Below, piece by piece: positions 1 to 6,255 of a stretch of 12,267 bases of DNA. The notes beneath the pieces are model-generated. The model did no database searches. It worked only from the letters and a program-made list of their open reading frames with translations, and had not been told where the DNA came from. Position 1 is the stretch's first letter. The number at the start of each line of letters is the position of its first letter. Both the position numbers and the translations under genes were made by a program. Source of the DNA: Methanobrevibacter sp. (GTDB lineage Archaea > Methanobacteriota > Methanobacteria > Methanobacteriales > Methanobacteriaceae); NCBI GenBank assembly GCA_017652345.1, contig JAGCBE010000027.1, positions 1 to 12,267 of the forward strand, read 5' to 3'.

Positions 1-24
1 CATATAATCATAGCATAATTGTCA

Positions 25-214
25 TTTTATTATTAAATGTAGGATAAAATAATCTCAAATCGCAAGATTGTCTATAATATAAGAGGCAATATCGCAAGAT
101 TGTCTATAAATTAGCAGTATAGTGTAGGTTAGTGCTAAAATCACATAATTGTCATATATTTTATAGCATAATTGACTATATATCATAATTGTCAAGTGTT
201 TTTTATTATTAAAT
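25..214 (+). repeat. Perfect 14-bp direct repeat (25-38 and 201-214)
   Basis: The 14-mer TTTTATTATTAAAT occurs at 25-38 and again at 201-214. Each copy lies just downstream of a TTGTCA element, and each is followed within about 25 bp by an ATCGC motif. This suggests that a longer block holding element plus spacer was duplicated and has since diverged. Confidence 0.6.
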
Positions 215-276
215 AGTTACAATATCGCTAAAGTGTAAACATCTAAAGCATAACTGTCATATAATATATAGCATAA

Positions 277-302
277 TTGTCATGTTTAACCTACGTTATA
301 AT
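277..302 (+). promoter_or_regulatory. Candidate promoter of the early (rightward) cluster
   Basis: A perfect TATAAT at 297-302 lies 35 bases before the first start codon. TTGTCA at 277-282, part of the last repeat copy, is the nearest -35-like hexamer, but the spacer is only 14 bp. An alternative is an extended -10 (TGATATATT, 304-312) whose context resembles that of the late promoter; it would start transcription almost on the ribosome site. The short spacer suggests that the promoter is weak on its own or depends on a protein bound to the repeats. The -10 is fairly clear; the pairing with the -35 is uncertain. Confidence 0.45.
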
Positions 303-336
303 ATGATATATTATAGACAAAGGAGGGATATAATAT

Positions 337-771
337 ATGAATATTATCCTAAACAAAGACCAGCAAGCCTTATACAATAAGGGTGAGATTGTCACGGGTA
401 TTGATCTAGATACTTATAAGGTCTATAAAGTGACACGTAATAACGAGGGTAAAATGTGTATTGTTATTAGTACATCTAATCCTTATACACGCGTTAACCC
501 TTATACACAAGAAACAAGCGCGTTAAACTTAACCGCTGAGGAAACAAAGCAAGCCATGCAAAGCGGTACTATTAAGGTCTATCGCTCTAGTGGTGCTAAA
601 GATGGCGATAAAGTATTAACACGTGAGGAGCAAATTAAAAGAGGTTGCGCCCGTGTTATCGAGGTGTGCGCTATGCTTAAAGAGGGTAAAAATAAGGATA
701 GCGTTAACCCTATTGACTACGACTGGCACATACTAAACGATAACAGCAATCGCTTAGAAGTCATTAAGTAA
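337..771 (+). CDS. Hypothetical protein, first gene of the early cluster (144 aa)
   Basis: I do not recognise this protein. It starts at ATG 337 behind a very strong ribosome site (AAAGGAGGG, 319-327, 9-base gap) and ends in TAA. It is soluble with no membrane segment; the N-terminal half looks beta-rich and the part after about residue 95 is a probable basic helix. A short internal repeat, NPYTRVNPYT, lies near residues 48-57. Its codons are richer in G+C than those of the genes after it: AGC, GCG, CGC and ACC are common, and bases 481-540 and 601-660 are each 43% G+C. This suggests a separate or recent origin. It sits directly behind the repeat array, the usual place for a regulator or DNA-binding early protein. 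That role is only inferred from position. Confidence 0.85.
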   Translation: MNIILNKDQQALYNKGEIVTGIDLDTYKVYKVTRNNEGKMCIVISTSNPYTRVNPYTQETSALNLTAEETKQAMQSGTIKVYRSSGAKDGDKVLTREEQIKRGCARVIEVCAMLKEGKNKDSVNPIDYDWHILNDNSNRLEVIK

Positions 772-782
772 ACTAAAGTTTA
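769..782. promoter_or_regulatory. 14-bp perfect palindrome over a stop codon
   Basis: TAAACT-AA-AGTTTA is a perfect inverted repeat that includes the TAA stop of the first gene. It could be a protein-binding site controlling the genes downstream, or chance in AT-rich DNA. Confidence 0.35.
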
Positions 783-793
783 CACTATTAATA

Positions 794-830
794 AGGGGTA
801 GCCTCTCAATAGAGGGGTTGCCTCTTTAGT
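794..830 (+). terminator. Tandem hairpin repeat, possible attenuator or weak terminator
   Basis: Two copies of a 13-mer, AGGGGTAGCCTCT at 794-806 and AGGGGTTGCCTCT at 813-825 (12 of 13 identical, 19-bp period), lie between the first gene and the short ORF at 850. Mutually exclusive hairpins are possible: CCTCT (802-806) with AGAGG (811-815), or AGAGG (811-815) with CCTCT (821-825). Only three T residues follow, so it is a poor intrinsic terminator. The exclusive pairings fit an attenuator or a switch in front of the ribosome site of the next gene. Confidence 0.45.
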
Positions 831-849
831 CGTTATTGAGGTTTTAATT

Positions 850-1029
850 ATGTATATTTTTAATTTTGTTAATCTTATTAGTAAAAAAGAGTTTCGTGTA
901 TATTTTAGTAATGAGGATATAGCGTATAGGTTCTTTAATATTATTAGAACAGGACAATTTAAGAAACGCATTTCCCTCATTAGTATTATACTTCCCAAAT
1001 GTGATAGTAGATATGAACAAAGGTGGTAA
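850..1029 (+). CDS. Small hypothetical protein, paralogue of its neighbour (59 aa)
   Basis: This short ORF reads from ATG 850 to TAA 1029. A modest ribosome site (TGAGG, 837-841) lies eight bases upstream. The product begins MYIFNFVNLISKKEF and aligns without gaps to the next protein over about 37 residues. Shared residues include V7-N8-L9, K13, F15, A25, I32 and G35, with aromatic residues kept at positions 28 and 37. This points to tandem duplication and supports the ORF being real despite its size. No function is known. Its stop lies directly upstream of the next start, and the next gene's ribosome site is inside its final codons. Confidence 0.6.
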   Translation: MYIFNFVNLISKKEFRVYFSNEDIAYRFFNIIRTGQFKKRISLISIILPKCDSRYEQRW

Positions 1030-1031
1030 TT

Positions 1032-1250
1032 ATGATAGTTTTACATTGTGTTAATCTTAAAAACGGTAAACCTTTTGATATTGAATGCGAATATCTTGTT
1101 AATGCTCGTAATTATTTATTAAAGATAGTTAAGGGTGGTTATAATAACATGTATGTTTCCTCATTTGATTGTGATTATCCCTATGAATATAAGGAACTAA
1201 TCTATTGGTATTACCGACAACCTAACAATAATAACAAGGAGGACAAATAA
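1032..1250 (+). CDS. Small hypothetical protein, second of a tandem pair (72 aa)
   Basis: The start at ATG 1032 is chosen over an in-frame GTG at 1023, because AAAGGTGG at 1018-1025 lies six bases before the ATG and would overlap the GTG. The protein opens with MIVLHCVNLKNGKPF, sharing the VNLxxxKxF pattern and downstream A, I and G positions with the 59-residue protein before it. Its C-terminal part is rich in tyrosine (KELIYWYYRQP) and ends in a polar asparagine/lysine tail. It is soluble and has no recognised domain. The next gene's ribosome site (AAGGAGG) overlaps its last codons, so the two are probably translated together. Function is unknown. Confidence 0.75.
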   Translation: MIVLHCVNLKNGKPFDIECEYLVNARNYLLKIVKGGYNNMYVSSFDCDYPYEYKELIYWYYRQPNNNNKEDK

Positions 1251-1251
1251 T

Positions 1252-1677
1252 ATGAAAAGTTATTTAATGTTATGTAAGAAAAAAGTGAAAAATGGTAATC
1301 AAGAGTTTATGGTTACTTTTGGTTATCGTCAAAATCTTAATGATGAAACAGGAGAATATCAAGATGTTCTCACTTCCATTAATGACAATGGTACTCAAAA
1401 GTTTGTTGCTAAAAGTGTCAAAGTGGCATTAGCAAAAGAACTTGCTTCCCTATTAGACAAAGAGGACAAATATCCTTATCGTTTAGTACTTGATACTGAC
1501 CTTAAACTTGAAGATGGTCGTGATAGTTTCTATGTTACTATTAACAAAGACAAAGATGGTAATGAACGCTTAGATAAAAATGGTAAGCATCATGCCATTA
1601 TTGTTATTCGTGCAGTTAGTTCTTATGAACCAGTTCCACCAAAATCCTTATCTCTTGATGATATTGACAATATCTAA
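1252..1677 (+). CDS. Probable single-stranded DNA-binding protein (141 aa)
   Basis: A strong AAGGAGG at 1236-1242 precedes ATG 1252. The product is a small, charged, mostly beta-strand protein. Alternating hydrophobic strands (EFMVTFGY, YPYRLVLD, DSFYVTIN, HAIIVIRA) would fit an OB-like barrel. It ends in an acidic tail, SLDDIDNI, after a proline linker (EPVPP). An acidic tip after a flexible linker is typical of bacterial and phage SSBs, and the phi29 family has a comparable small SSB (p5) in its early operon. It would coat the displaced strand during protein-primed strand-displacement synthesis. The call rests on fold pattern, tail and neighbours and not on a diagnostic motif. Another small early DNA-binding protein is possible. 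Confidence 0.5.
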   Translation: MKSYLMLCKKKVKNGNQEFMVTFGYRQNLNDETGEYQDVLTSINDNGTQKFVAKSVKVALAKELASLLDKEDKYPYRLVLDTDLKLEDGRDSFYVTINKDKDGNERLDKNGKHHAIIVIRAVSSYEPVPPKSLSLDDIDNI

Positions 1678-2060
1678 TGAGATTTGATAGTTTTAAGTCA
1701 ATAACTTCATTATTAGAGGCACTTGGTAGTCAAGGTTATCAGGTGCCTTTTATTGACTATGAAAAGCAATTCAAAGATAAAGGATTTGATAAGCAAGTAC
1801 ATTGTTATAAGTTTAAATTAAGATTTGAAGAGTATGGTAGTATATATAATACTCAGTTATACTTTAGGTTATATACTGAAGATAATGGAAAAGTTTTCTC
1901 TATTATGGGTAGTATGACAAGAAAGTCAATAGAGGAACGTTTAAGAAAATTACTAGTCACTTATGTTAAATATGAAATACCATTTAATGTTGGTAAAGCA
2001 GCCGATGAATTATTAAAGTTATTAGGAGATGATAAAGGAGGTTTCCCTTATGGAGATTAA
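1677..2060 (+). CDS. Hypothetical early protein (127 aa)
   Basis: The start codon overlaps the previous stop (TAATG) and no good ribosome site is visible, so translation probably depends on coupling to the upstream gene. The protein mixes beta strands (CYKFKLRFEEYG, YNTQLYFRLYTED) with a helical, basic C-terminal half (RKSIEERLRKLLVTYVKY). It has no membrane segment. I do not recognise a family. Its place between the likely SSB and the terminal protein suggests a role in replication or in taking over the host, but nothing in the sequence proves this. The ribosome site for the next gene lies within its final codons. Confidence 0.8.
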   Translation: MRFDSFKSITSLLEALGSQGYQVPFIDYEKQFKDKGFDKQVHCYKFKLRFEEYGSIYNTQLYFRLYTEDNGKVFSIMGSMTRKSIEERLRKLLVTYVKYEIPFNVGKAADELLKLLGDDKGGFPYGD

Positions 2061-2286
2061 TAATAAATATAATCTTAATGATACAGTCTTTGTATTTACA
2101 GGAAAGAATATAGTTAAAGCTACTATTATTGGAATTGATGCTAGTATTAGACACAATAAGATTGATTTTGACTATTATCTTAATGCTGATAGTGATTATG
2201 CACAAGAACAATTAGATGTATGTTATAAAGAAGAAGAATTAAGTCCTAGTATTGAAGATATTGTTAATCATATTGAGGTATTATAA
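2050..2286 (+). CDS. Small protein with a possible SH3-like barrel (78 aa)
   Basis: The start at ATG 2050 is chosen over an in-frame ATG at 2029, because AAAGGAGGT at 2034-2042 sits seven bases before 2050 and lies inside the longer version. It overlaps the previous gene by 11 bases. The N-terminal pattern, a polar lead followed by NDTVFVFTGKNIVKATIIGI, alternates in the way small SH3/KOW-like barrels do. A matching later segment, YKEEELSPSIEDIVNHI, gives a final strand and a short helix. Such proteins are common unknowns in phages of Bacillota. The barrel is a pattern judgement; no function is assigned. Confidence 0.75.
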   Translation: MEINNKYNLNDTVFVFTGKNIVKATIIGIDASIRHNKIDFDYYLNADSDYAQEQLDVCYKEEELSPSIEDIVNHIEVL

Positions 2287-2287
2287 T

Positions 2288-2455
2288 ATGGCTGAACGTA
2301 AACCTATTGTAATATTAAGATTAAATATTCTTAGTAATGGTAAAGATTGTACTTTTGAGCTTGATAGAAACCCAAGAATGACAGATGCTGATATGTTAAC
2401 AATATTAGAATCTGCCTTAAACACAATTAAATCTAAATATGGCAAGACCAACTAA
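2288..2455 (+). CDS. Small hypothetical protein (55 aa)
   Basis: It starts at ATG 2288, one base after the preceding stop, with GAGGT at 2275-2279 as ribosome site. A longer in-frame start at 2252 lies inside the upstream gene without a site of its own and is rejected. The product has a strand-rich N-terminus (PIVILRLNILSNG) and a C-terminal helix (MTDADMLTILESALNTIKSKY). It has no membrane segment and no recognised domain. It overlaps the start of the next gene by 17 bases, so it may serve to couple ribosomes into the terminal protein gene, which lacks a clear site of its own. Confidence 0.65.
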   Translation: MAERKPIVILRLNILSNGKDCTFELDRNPRMTDADMLTILESALNTIKSKYGKTN

Positions 2456-3317
2456 GGTTGAGATTAGTCTTAATAAGAAATATATGGGTAAAAGTATGTC
2501 TGAGACTATTCGTAATACCCCTATTGATTATGATAGACTACATAATTCGCCATTATCACAAGCTCAAGTAGATGAGATTAAAAAGAAATATAGTATTAAG
2601 ACTTATTCAAGTAAAGAAGAATATATGTTTCTAAATGCTGATGATGCTAGAAGAGCTATTGTTCAAGATATGAATATTGCTAATAAAACAGCAAAGGAAC
2701 GTGGTGAAAGAATACCCTATAATTTTAAGAGTGAAACATCACGTGATAATTATATTGATAAACAAATGACAACACGTTTGAACGAATGGTATTCATATTA
2801 TCAAAAACGTGAATTATTAATCTTAACAGGTCAATATGAAGAATTACGTCTTAAAATGTATAAAGACCAATATTTATCACACCTTAAGTCTGGTAATGTA
2901 GGTAAAGATGTAATTAAAAACATTGAAGACCTTACTCTTGAACAATGGCAACAATTAGTTCAACAACCTGATACAAAAGTGGATAGTATTAAGACACGTG
3001 AACTTCCATCATTAGCAAATATCTATTCATATGATTCAAAAGTAGATAATACAGCAAATATAGAAAGTGAAATAAAGGAGGCATTTAAGTCAGCAGGATT
3101 AGAGTTCAAACAATATCCTGAAGAAACTAATGCTAATGTTATTCGTAAAAAGTTTCCTAAGATTACTGAAGCTTACTATGAAGGACGTTATGACCTACAC
3201 CAAAATGATAGTGGAAAGTGGGTTGCACCATTCATAGGAACTGAAGATGGTAAAAATAGTGATTTAGTTAAGGAGTTACTTGATTATATAGATAAGCATA
3301 GTGATGAATATCAATAA
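2439..3317 (+). CDS. Candidate terminal protein, the primer for DNA replication (292 aa)
   Basis: In phi29-type phages a terminal protein supplies a hydroxyl group to which the DNA polymerase links the first nucleotide; it then stays bound to each 5' end. This gene lies directly upstream of the polymerase, where phi29 has its terminal protein (gene 3 beside gene 2), and its 292 residues compare with 266 in phi29. The protein is hydrophilic and rich in charged residues. It is mostly helical, with a basic N-terminus (MARPTKVEISLNKKYMGKS) that would suit DNA binding and a long central helical region (about residues 85-165). I see no conserved motif that proves the role; terminal proteins diverge very fast. 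The priming Ser, Thr or Tyr cannot be picked out. Start 2439 lacks a good ribosome site and probably relies on coupling; ATG 2484 is a possible alternative. Confidence 0.6.
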   Translation: MARPTKVEISLNKKYMGKSMSETIRNTPIDYDRLHNSPLSQAQVDEIKKKYSIKTYSSKEEYMFLNADDARRAIVQDMNIANKTAKERGERIPYNFKSETSRDNYIDKQMTTRLNEWYSYYQKRELLILTGQYEELRLKMYKDQYLSHLKSGNVGKDVIKNIEDLTLEQWQQLVQQPDTKVDSIKTRELPSLANIYSYDSKVDNTANIESEIKEAFKSAGLEFKQYPEETNANVIRKKFPKITEAYYEGRYDLHQNDSGKWVAPFIGTEDGKNSDLVKELLDYIDKHSDEYQ

Positions 3318-4978
3318 TGGTAAGTGATAAATGGTATGTAGCCGACTTTGAGACTACTAACCACGACTATTATCTTCAATATGGTTATACTAAAGTTTGG
3401 TTATATGCTATTTGTGATAAGAATGCTGATATAGTCAACTATGGTACATCAATTGAGGATTTTATATCATTTATACGTACCCTCTATGGCAAATCTATAT
3501 ATTTTCATAATCTTAAGTTTGATGGAACATTTATAATAGATTATTTATTATCATGGGGTTATGAATATAGTGAAGATTTAAAGAATATCAATAGAGGTTT
3601 TTCTACCCTTATTGGTGAAATGGGAGAATATTACAGTATCACAATTAAGTTTAGTAAAGGAAAGCAAGTTCATATTTATGACTCATTAAAATTATTACCA
3701 TTCAAGGTTGAAAAGATAGCAAAAGACTTTGGATTACCTATTCTTAAGGGTAAAATTGATTATGGTGATTATACTGTTAATGATACATCTTTAGCATATG
3801 TTTTTAATGATGTTAAGATTGTAGCAATGGCATTATCTCAAATTAAGAATGAGGGTATGGTCAAAATGACAACAGCCTCTTGTGCTTATTCTCAATATAC
3901 ATCTATGAAAAGTGATACATTTTTGTTAAATGCTTTTCCTAAACTAGAAGATACACTATTAGATAATTTTAGAAAAGCTTATCGTGGTGGTCGTTCACAA
4001 GTAAACCCGTTGTATCAAAATAAGATTATCAGTGGTGTTCGTAGGTATGATATTAATAGTATGTATCCTTATATTATGCATGATTTAGAACTACCTTATG
4101 GAAATCCTATTAAAATTACTGAACCTAATACATGTAGATTTGAAATATATCATATAGAAGTTGCGTTTATGCTAAAACCATCTCATTTACCATCATTATT
4201 AAAGAAAGGTTCATTATATACAGCTGATGATACTTATTATATTGATACTGATGGTATAGAAGATATATGGATTACAAATATTGATTTAGAATTATTATTC
4301 CGTAATTATGATGTGTTATTTATTAAATATCTTGAAATGTATGGTTTTATGACTAGTAAACTTATGTTCTATGATTATATAGATAAATGGTATTCACGTA
4401 AACAAGTTGATAAAGGTGCTAAAAAAGCCGTTGATAAGTTTATGCTTAACTGTTTATATGGTAAGTTTGGGTCTAATCATAAAGGTTATCATAAGATACC
4501 TGTAATAGATGAAATAACGGGTATTCTTAAGTATGAGAAATCATTAGAGGAAGAAATGAAATATTATTATCTTCCAATAGCAATAGCAGTTACATCTTAT
4601 GCTCATATGCTTATTGATAATGCTATTCATAAAACTGGTTTAGAAAACTTTGTATATTGTGATACTGATAGTGTACATACCTTAGGTACTCTTCCTGATG
4701 ATATGATAGATAATACATTATTAGGAAAGTTCAAATTAGAAGGAATAGAACAACGTGCTAAATATGTACGTCAAAAATGTTACGTTTATAAAGATAATGA
4801 TGGAATTAATATTACGTGTGCAGGTATGCCTGATAATATGAAACAATCTTCAGTTAATATATACGGAGAAGATATATTCCATCAGTTTGGCAAAGGTTTT
4901 AAGATGTTTGGTAAGTTACTACCTAAACGTGTTAAAGGAGGTACAGTATTATATGAAACTACCTTTGAAATTAAATAA
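3317..4978 (+). CDS. Protein-primed family B DNA polymerase (553 aa)
   Basis: This is the replicative polymerase, which copies the linear genome from both ends using a protein primer and displaces the other strand. The 3'-5' exonuclease motifs come first: Exo I YVADFETT (D10, E12), Exo II HNLKFDG (N65, D69) and Exo III YVFND (Y161, D165). YRGGR follows at 222-226, the linker motif between the exonuclease and polymerase domains that in phi29 helps handle primer and terminal protein. The polymerase motifs are A, YDINSMYPY (D245); B, KFMLNCLYGKFG (K374, N378); C, YCDTDS (D449, D451); and KCY near 487-489. The long stretch between A and B would hold the TPR1 insertion. The length is close to phi29 polymerase (575). 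All key residues are present. The start overlaps the previous stop (TAATG), so translation is probably coupled. Confidence 0.97.
   Translation: MVSDKWYVADFETTNHDYYLQYGYTKVWLYAICDKNADIVNYGTSIEDFISFIRTLYGKSIYFHNLKFDGTFIIDYLLSWGYEYSEDLKNINRGFSTLIGEMGEYYSITIKFSKGKQVHIYDSLKLLPFKVEKIAKDFGLPILKGKIDYGDYTVNDTSLAYVFNDVKIVAMALSQIKNEGMVKMTTASCAYSQYTSMKSDTFLLNAFPKLEDTLLDNFRKAYRGGRSQVNPLYQNKIISGVRRYDINSMYPYIMHDLELPYGNPIKITEPNTCRFEIYHIEVAFMLKPSHLPSLLKKGSLYTADDTYYIDTDGIEDIWITNIDLELLFRNYDVLFIKYLEMYGFMTSKLMFYDYIDKWYSRKQVDKGAKKAVDKFMLNCLYGKFGSNHKGYHKIPVIDEITGILKYEKSLEEEMKYYYLPIAIAVTSYAHMLIDNAIHKTGLENFVYCDTDSVHTLGTLPDDMIDNTLLGKFKLEGIEQRAKYVRQKCYVYKDNDGINITCAGMPDNMKQSSVNIYGEDIFHQFGKGFKMFGKLLPKRVKGGTVLYETTFEIK
4934..4942 (+). 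promoter_or_regulatory. Ribosome site that fixes the packaging ATPase start
   Basis: AAAGGAGGT lies inside the 3' end of the polymerase gene, ten bases before ATG 4953. It makes 4953 the likely start and not the in-frame ATG at 4887. Confidence 0.8.
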
Positions 4979-5975
4979 TGAAAATGATATTTACTATAAC
5001 TGTACTAAACCTTATTCATATAATATGTTCTGGTATATGATTGATGGTGGTAGAGGTATTGGTAAAACTACTACATTCTTAATAGATGGTTTACATCAAG
5101 TAGAAAAGGGTTATCAATTTATCTACCTCCGTCGTTATAAATCAGAGATTAAAGAGTTTATACACAAGGATAGTATGTCAAAGATACTTGATAATGTTAT
5201 ATACAAAGGTGATGGTAATGGCGGATATACTATGCTATATGGTGATATTATACTTGGATATATTGTACCATTATCAGTTCAACGTTCGTATAAATCATCA
5301 AACTTTGATAAGGTTAATCGTATTATATATGATGAGGCAATAGTACGTCAGTCTGCTACTTATAGATACTTACAAAATGAAGTAACTGATTTATTTGAGT
5401 TTATGTCTACAGTATTCCGTACACGTACTAATGTTAAAACTATTCTTCTTGGCAACAACGAAGATATATTTAATCCGTTTGCAGCATTCTTCCATATACC
5501 ATTATTCCAGTCTACCTACATAGATAAAGAACGTGGTATTTACTGTGAACATGCTAAGAATAGTCCTAAACTTATTGAACTAGAAAAACAAACAGGTTTA
5601 TATGCATTAACTAAAGGTACTACTTATGGTGATTATCACTATGATAACAAAGTATTAGGTGCTGATAAAGTTATTATATCTACTAAACCATCTAATGCAA
5701 AGTTATTGTTCCGATTAGTATTTAACGAGCAAACTGTTAATGTTTATACATGTAATACTATGCCACCAATACTATATTGTGAACGTAGAGATAAAATTAT
5801 AAAAGATAATATAACCTATATCATATTAGAAGAAGGTAATATCAATTATCTATACATAGACATATATCGTAAAAAACTTAGAGCATATATGTATCGTTAT
5901 TTCTTTAATGGAAACATTCAATATAATGATGAGAAAGCAGGTAGTATTATAAAATGGCTCATTGAAGAAGCTTAA
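4953..5975 (+). CDS. DNA packaging ATPase, phi29 gp16-like (340 aa)
   Basis: This is the motor ATPase that pumps genomic DNA into the empty capsid through the connector. The Walker A loop is GGRGIGKTT (residues 32-40), the glycine-rich P-loop style of gp16-type ATPases. A Walker B follows at residues 123-128 (RIIYDE), with hydrophobic residues leading into D127 and E128. A sensor-like strand, TILLGNN, comes later. The length of 340 is close to phi29 gp16 (332), and the last third fits the position of the non-catalytic nuclease-like domain of that protein. In phi29 the gene belongs to the late operon; here it is the last gene of the rightward cluster, overlapping the polymerase gene by 26 bases and lying apart from the other virion genes. 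Phi29 gp16 works on a ring of packaging RNA, which makes the structured non-coding segment just downstream of interest. Confidence 0.92.
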   Translation: MKLPLKLNNENDIYYNCTKPYSYNMFWYMIDGGRGIGKTTTFLIDGLHQVEKGYQFIYLRRYKSEIKEFIHKDSMSKILDNVIYKGDGNGGYTMLYGDIILGYIVPLSVQRSYKSSNFDKVNRIIYDEAIVRQSATYRYLQNEVTDLFEFMSTVFRTRTNVKTILLGNNEDIFNPFAAFFHIPLFQSTYIDKERGIYCEHAKNSPKLIELEKQTGLYALTKGTTYGDYHYDNKVLGADKVIISTKPSNAKLLFRLVFNEQTVNVYTCNTMPPILYCERRDKIIKDNITYIILEEGNINYLYIDIYRKKLRAYMYRYFFNGNIQYNDEKAGSIIKWLIEEA

Positions 5976-5995
5976 TAGTTTATATTATATCAAAA

Positions 5996-6046
5996 TAAAA
6001 ATAGCCTAGACTAAAGAGAGAGCATCTCCTAATCTAGGCTTTTTTG
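5996..6046. terminator. Bidirectional intrinsic terminator between converging clusters
   Basis: AGCCTAGA (6003-6010) pairs perfectly with TCTAGGCT (6033-6040). A small inner GAGA/TCTC pairing is possible within the loop. Six T residues follow on the plus strand (6040-6045), and five A residues (5998-6002) precede the stem, giving a U-run on the minus strand. It should therefore stop both the early rightward transcript and the late leftward transcript. Confidence 0.9.
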
Positions 6047-6255
6047 TTCGTATAGAGTATGAAAAGCAGTAATCTATGACGTATCAGTAGTCAAGCGGCA
6101 CCTTTCGGGTGTGATACCCGCATTAAGAATAGCACTTGCTAAGAATACCACTATACTAATGGACATAAGTCCACTCTAACGGGTACTAAGTATGATTGAC
6201 TTGCACCTTTAACTTGCTATTGTCTTATACCTAATACCCTAAAGAGTATACTTAA
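6041..6255 (-). ncRNA. Candidate structured non-coding RNA, possibly a packaging-RNA counterpart
   Basis: No ORF of note lies between the terminator and the last late gene. Bases 6061-6120 are 48% G+C, against about 30% for many of the genes. Inverted repeats are dense. CGGGT (6106-6110) pairs with ACCCG (6116-6120). GCGGCACC (6095-6102) pairs with GGTG (6108-6111) plus CCGC (6118-6121), leaving a 6-base bulge. TGGAC-ATAA-GTCCA (6160-6173) is a hairpin, and TACCCG (6115-6120) can also pair with CGGGTA (6180-6185), enclosing the latter. The minus strand is preferred because a transcript in that direction ends at the terminator at 5996-6046. The segment could be a small RNA, a structured 3' end of the late transcript, or the packaging RNA that phi29-type ATPases use. 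No diagnostic packaging-RNA motif was recognised, so function is open. Confidence 0.4.

Larger units (their letters stand above)
1..336 (+). repeat. Array of ~13-bp direct repeats upstream of the early cluster
   Basis: This non-coding AT-rich stretch carries at least eight same-orientation copies of an element with consensus GCATAATTGTCAT. Copies begin near 13, 62, 94, 143, 166, 183, 248 and 271. The copies at 61-77 and 93-109 are a variant sub-type, identical to each other over CGCAAGATTGTCTATAA. A ninth, degenerate copy may lie near 226. Start-to-start distances are about 49, 32, 49, 23, 17, 65 and 23 bp, so the array is not evenly phased. Each copy holds a TTGTC(A) core that resembles a -35 hexamer, and the last copy covers the possible -35 of the first promoter. 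The likely roles are operators for a phage regulator or binding sites for a replication-origin protein near the genome end. The repeats are directly visible; the role is inferred. Confidence 0.85.

Noticed and set aside
1..336. CRISPR array
   Set aside because: The repeats are only about 13 bp, diverged and irregularly spaced, with no cas genes nearby.
780..998. Minus-strand ORF of 72 codons
   Set aside because: It lies over the tandem hairpins and the 59-residue plus-strand gene, has no ribosome site, and is hydrophobic low-quality sequence typical of an antisense shadow.
1664..1692. TTGACA at 1664 as an internal early promoter
   Set aside because: No acceptable -10 hexamer is found 16-18 bp downstream, and the string is coding sequence.
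4887..4952. Longer N-terminus for the packaging ATPase
   Set aside because: It has no ribosome site and would lie inside the polymerase frame. The strong site at 4934-4942 favours 4953, and the resulting length fits the family.
6085..6125. tRNA-like D-arm string (AGTCAAGCGGC)
   Set aside because: No acceptor stem, anticodon arm or TPsiC arm can be placed around it on either strand.
6100..6200. Group I intron core
   Set aside because: GGAC and GTCC pair as a local hairpin and not as a distant P7, no P3/P8 arrangement could be built, and no gene is interrupted here.
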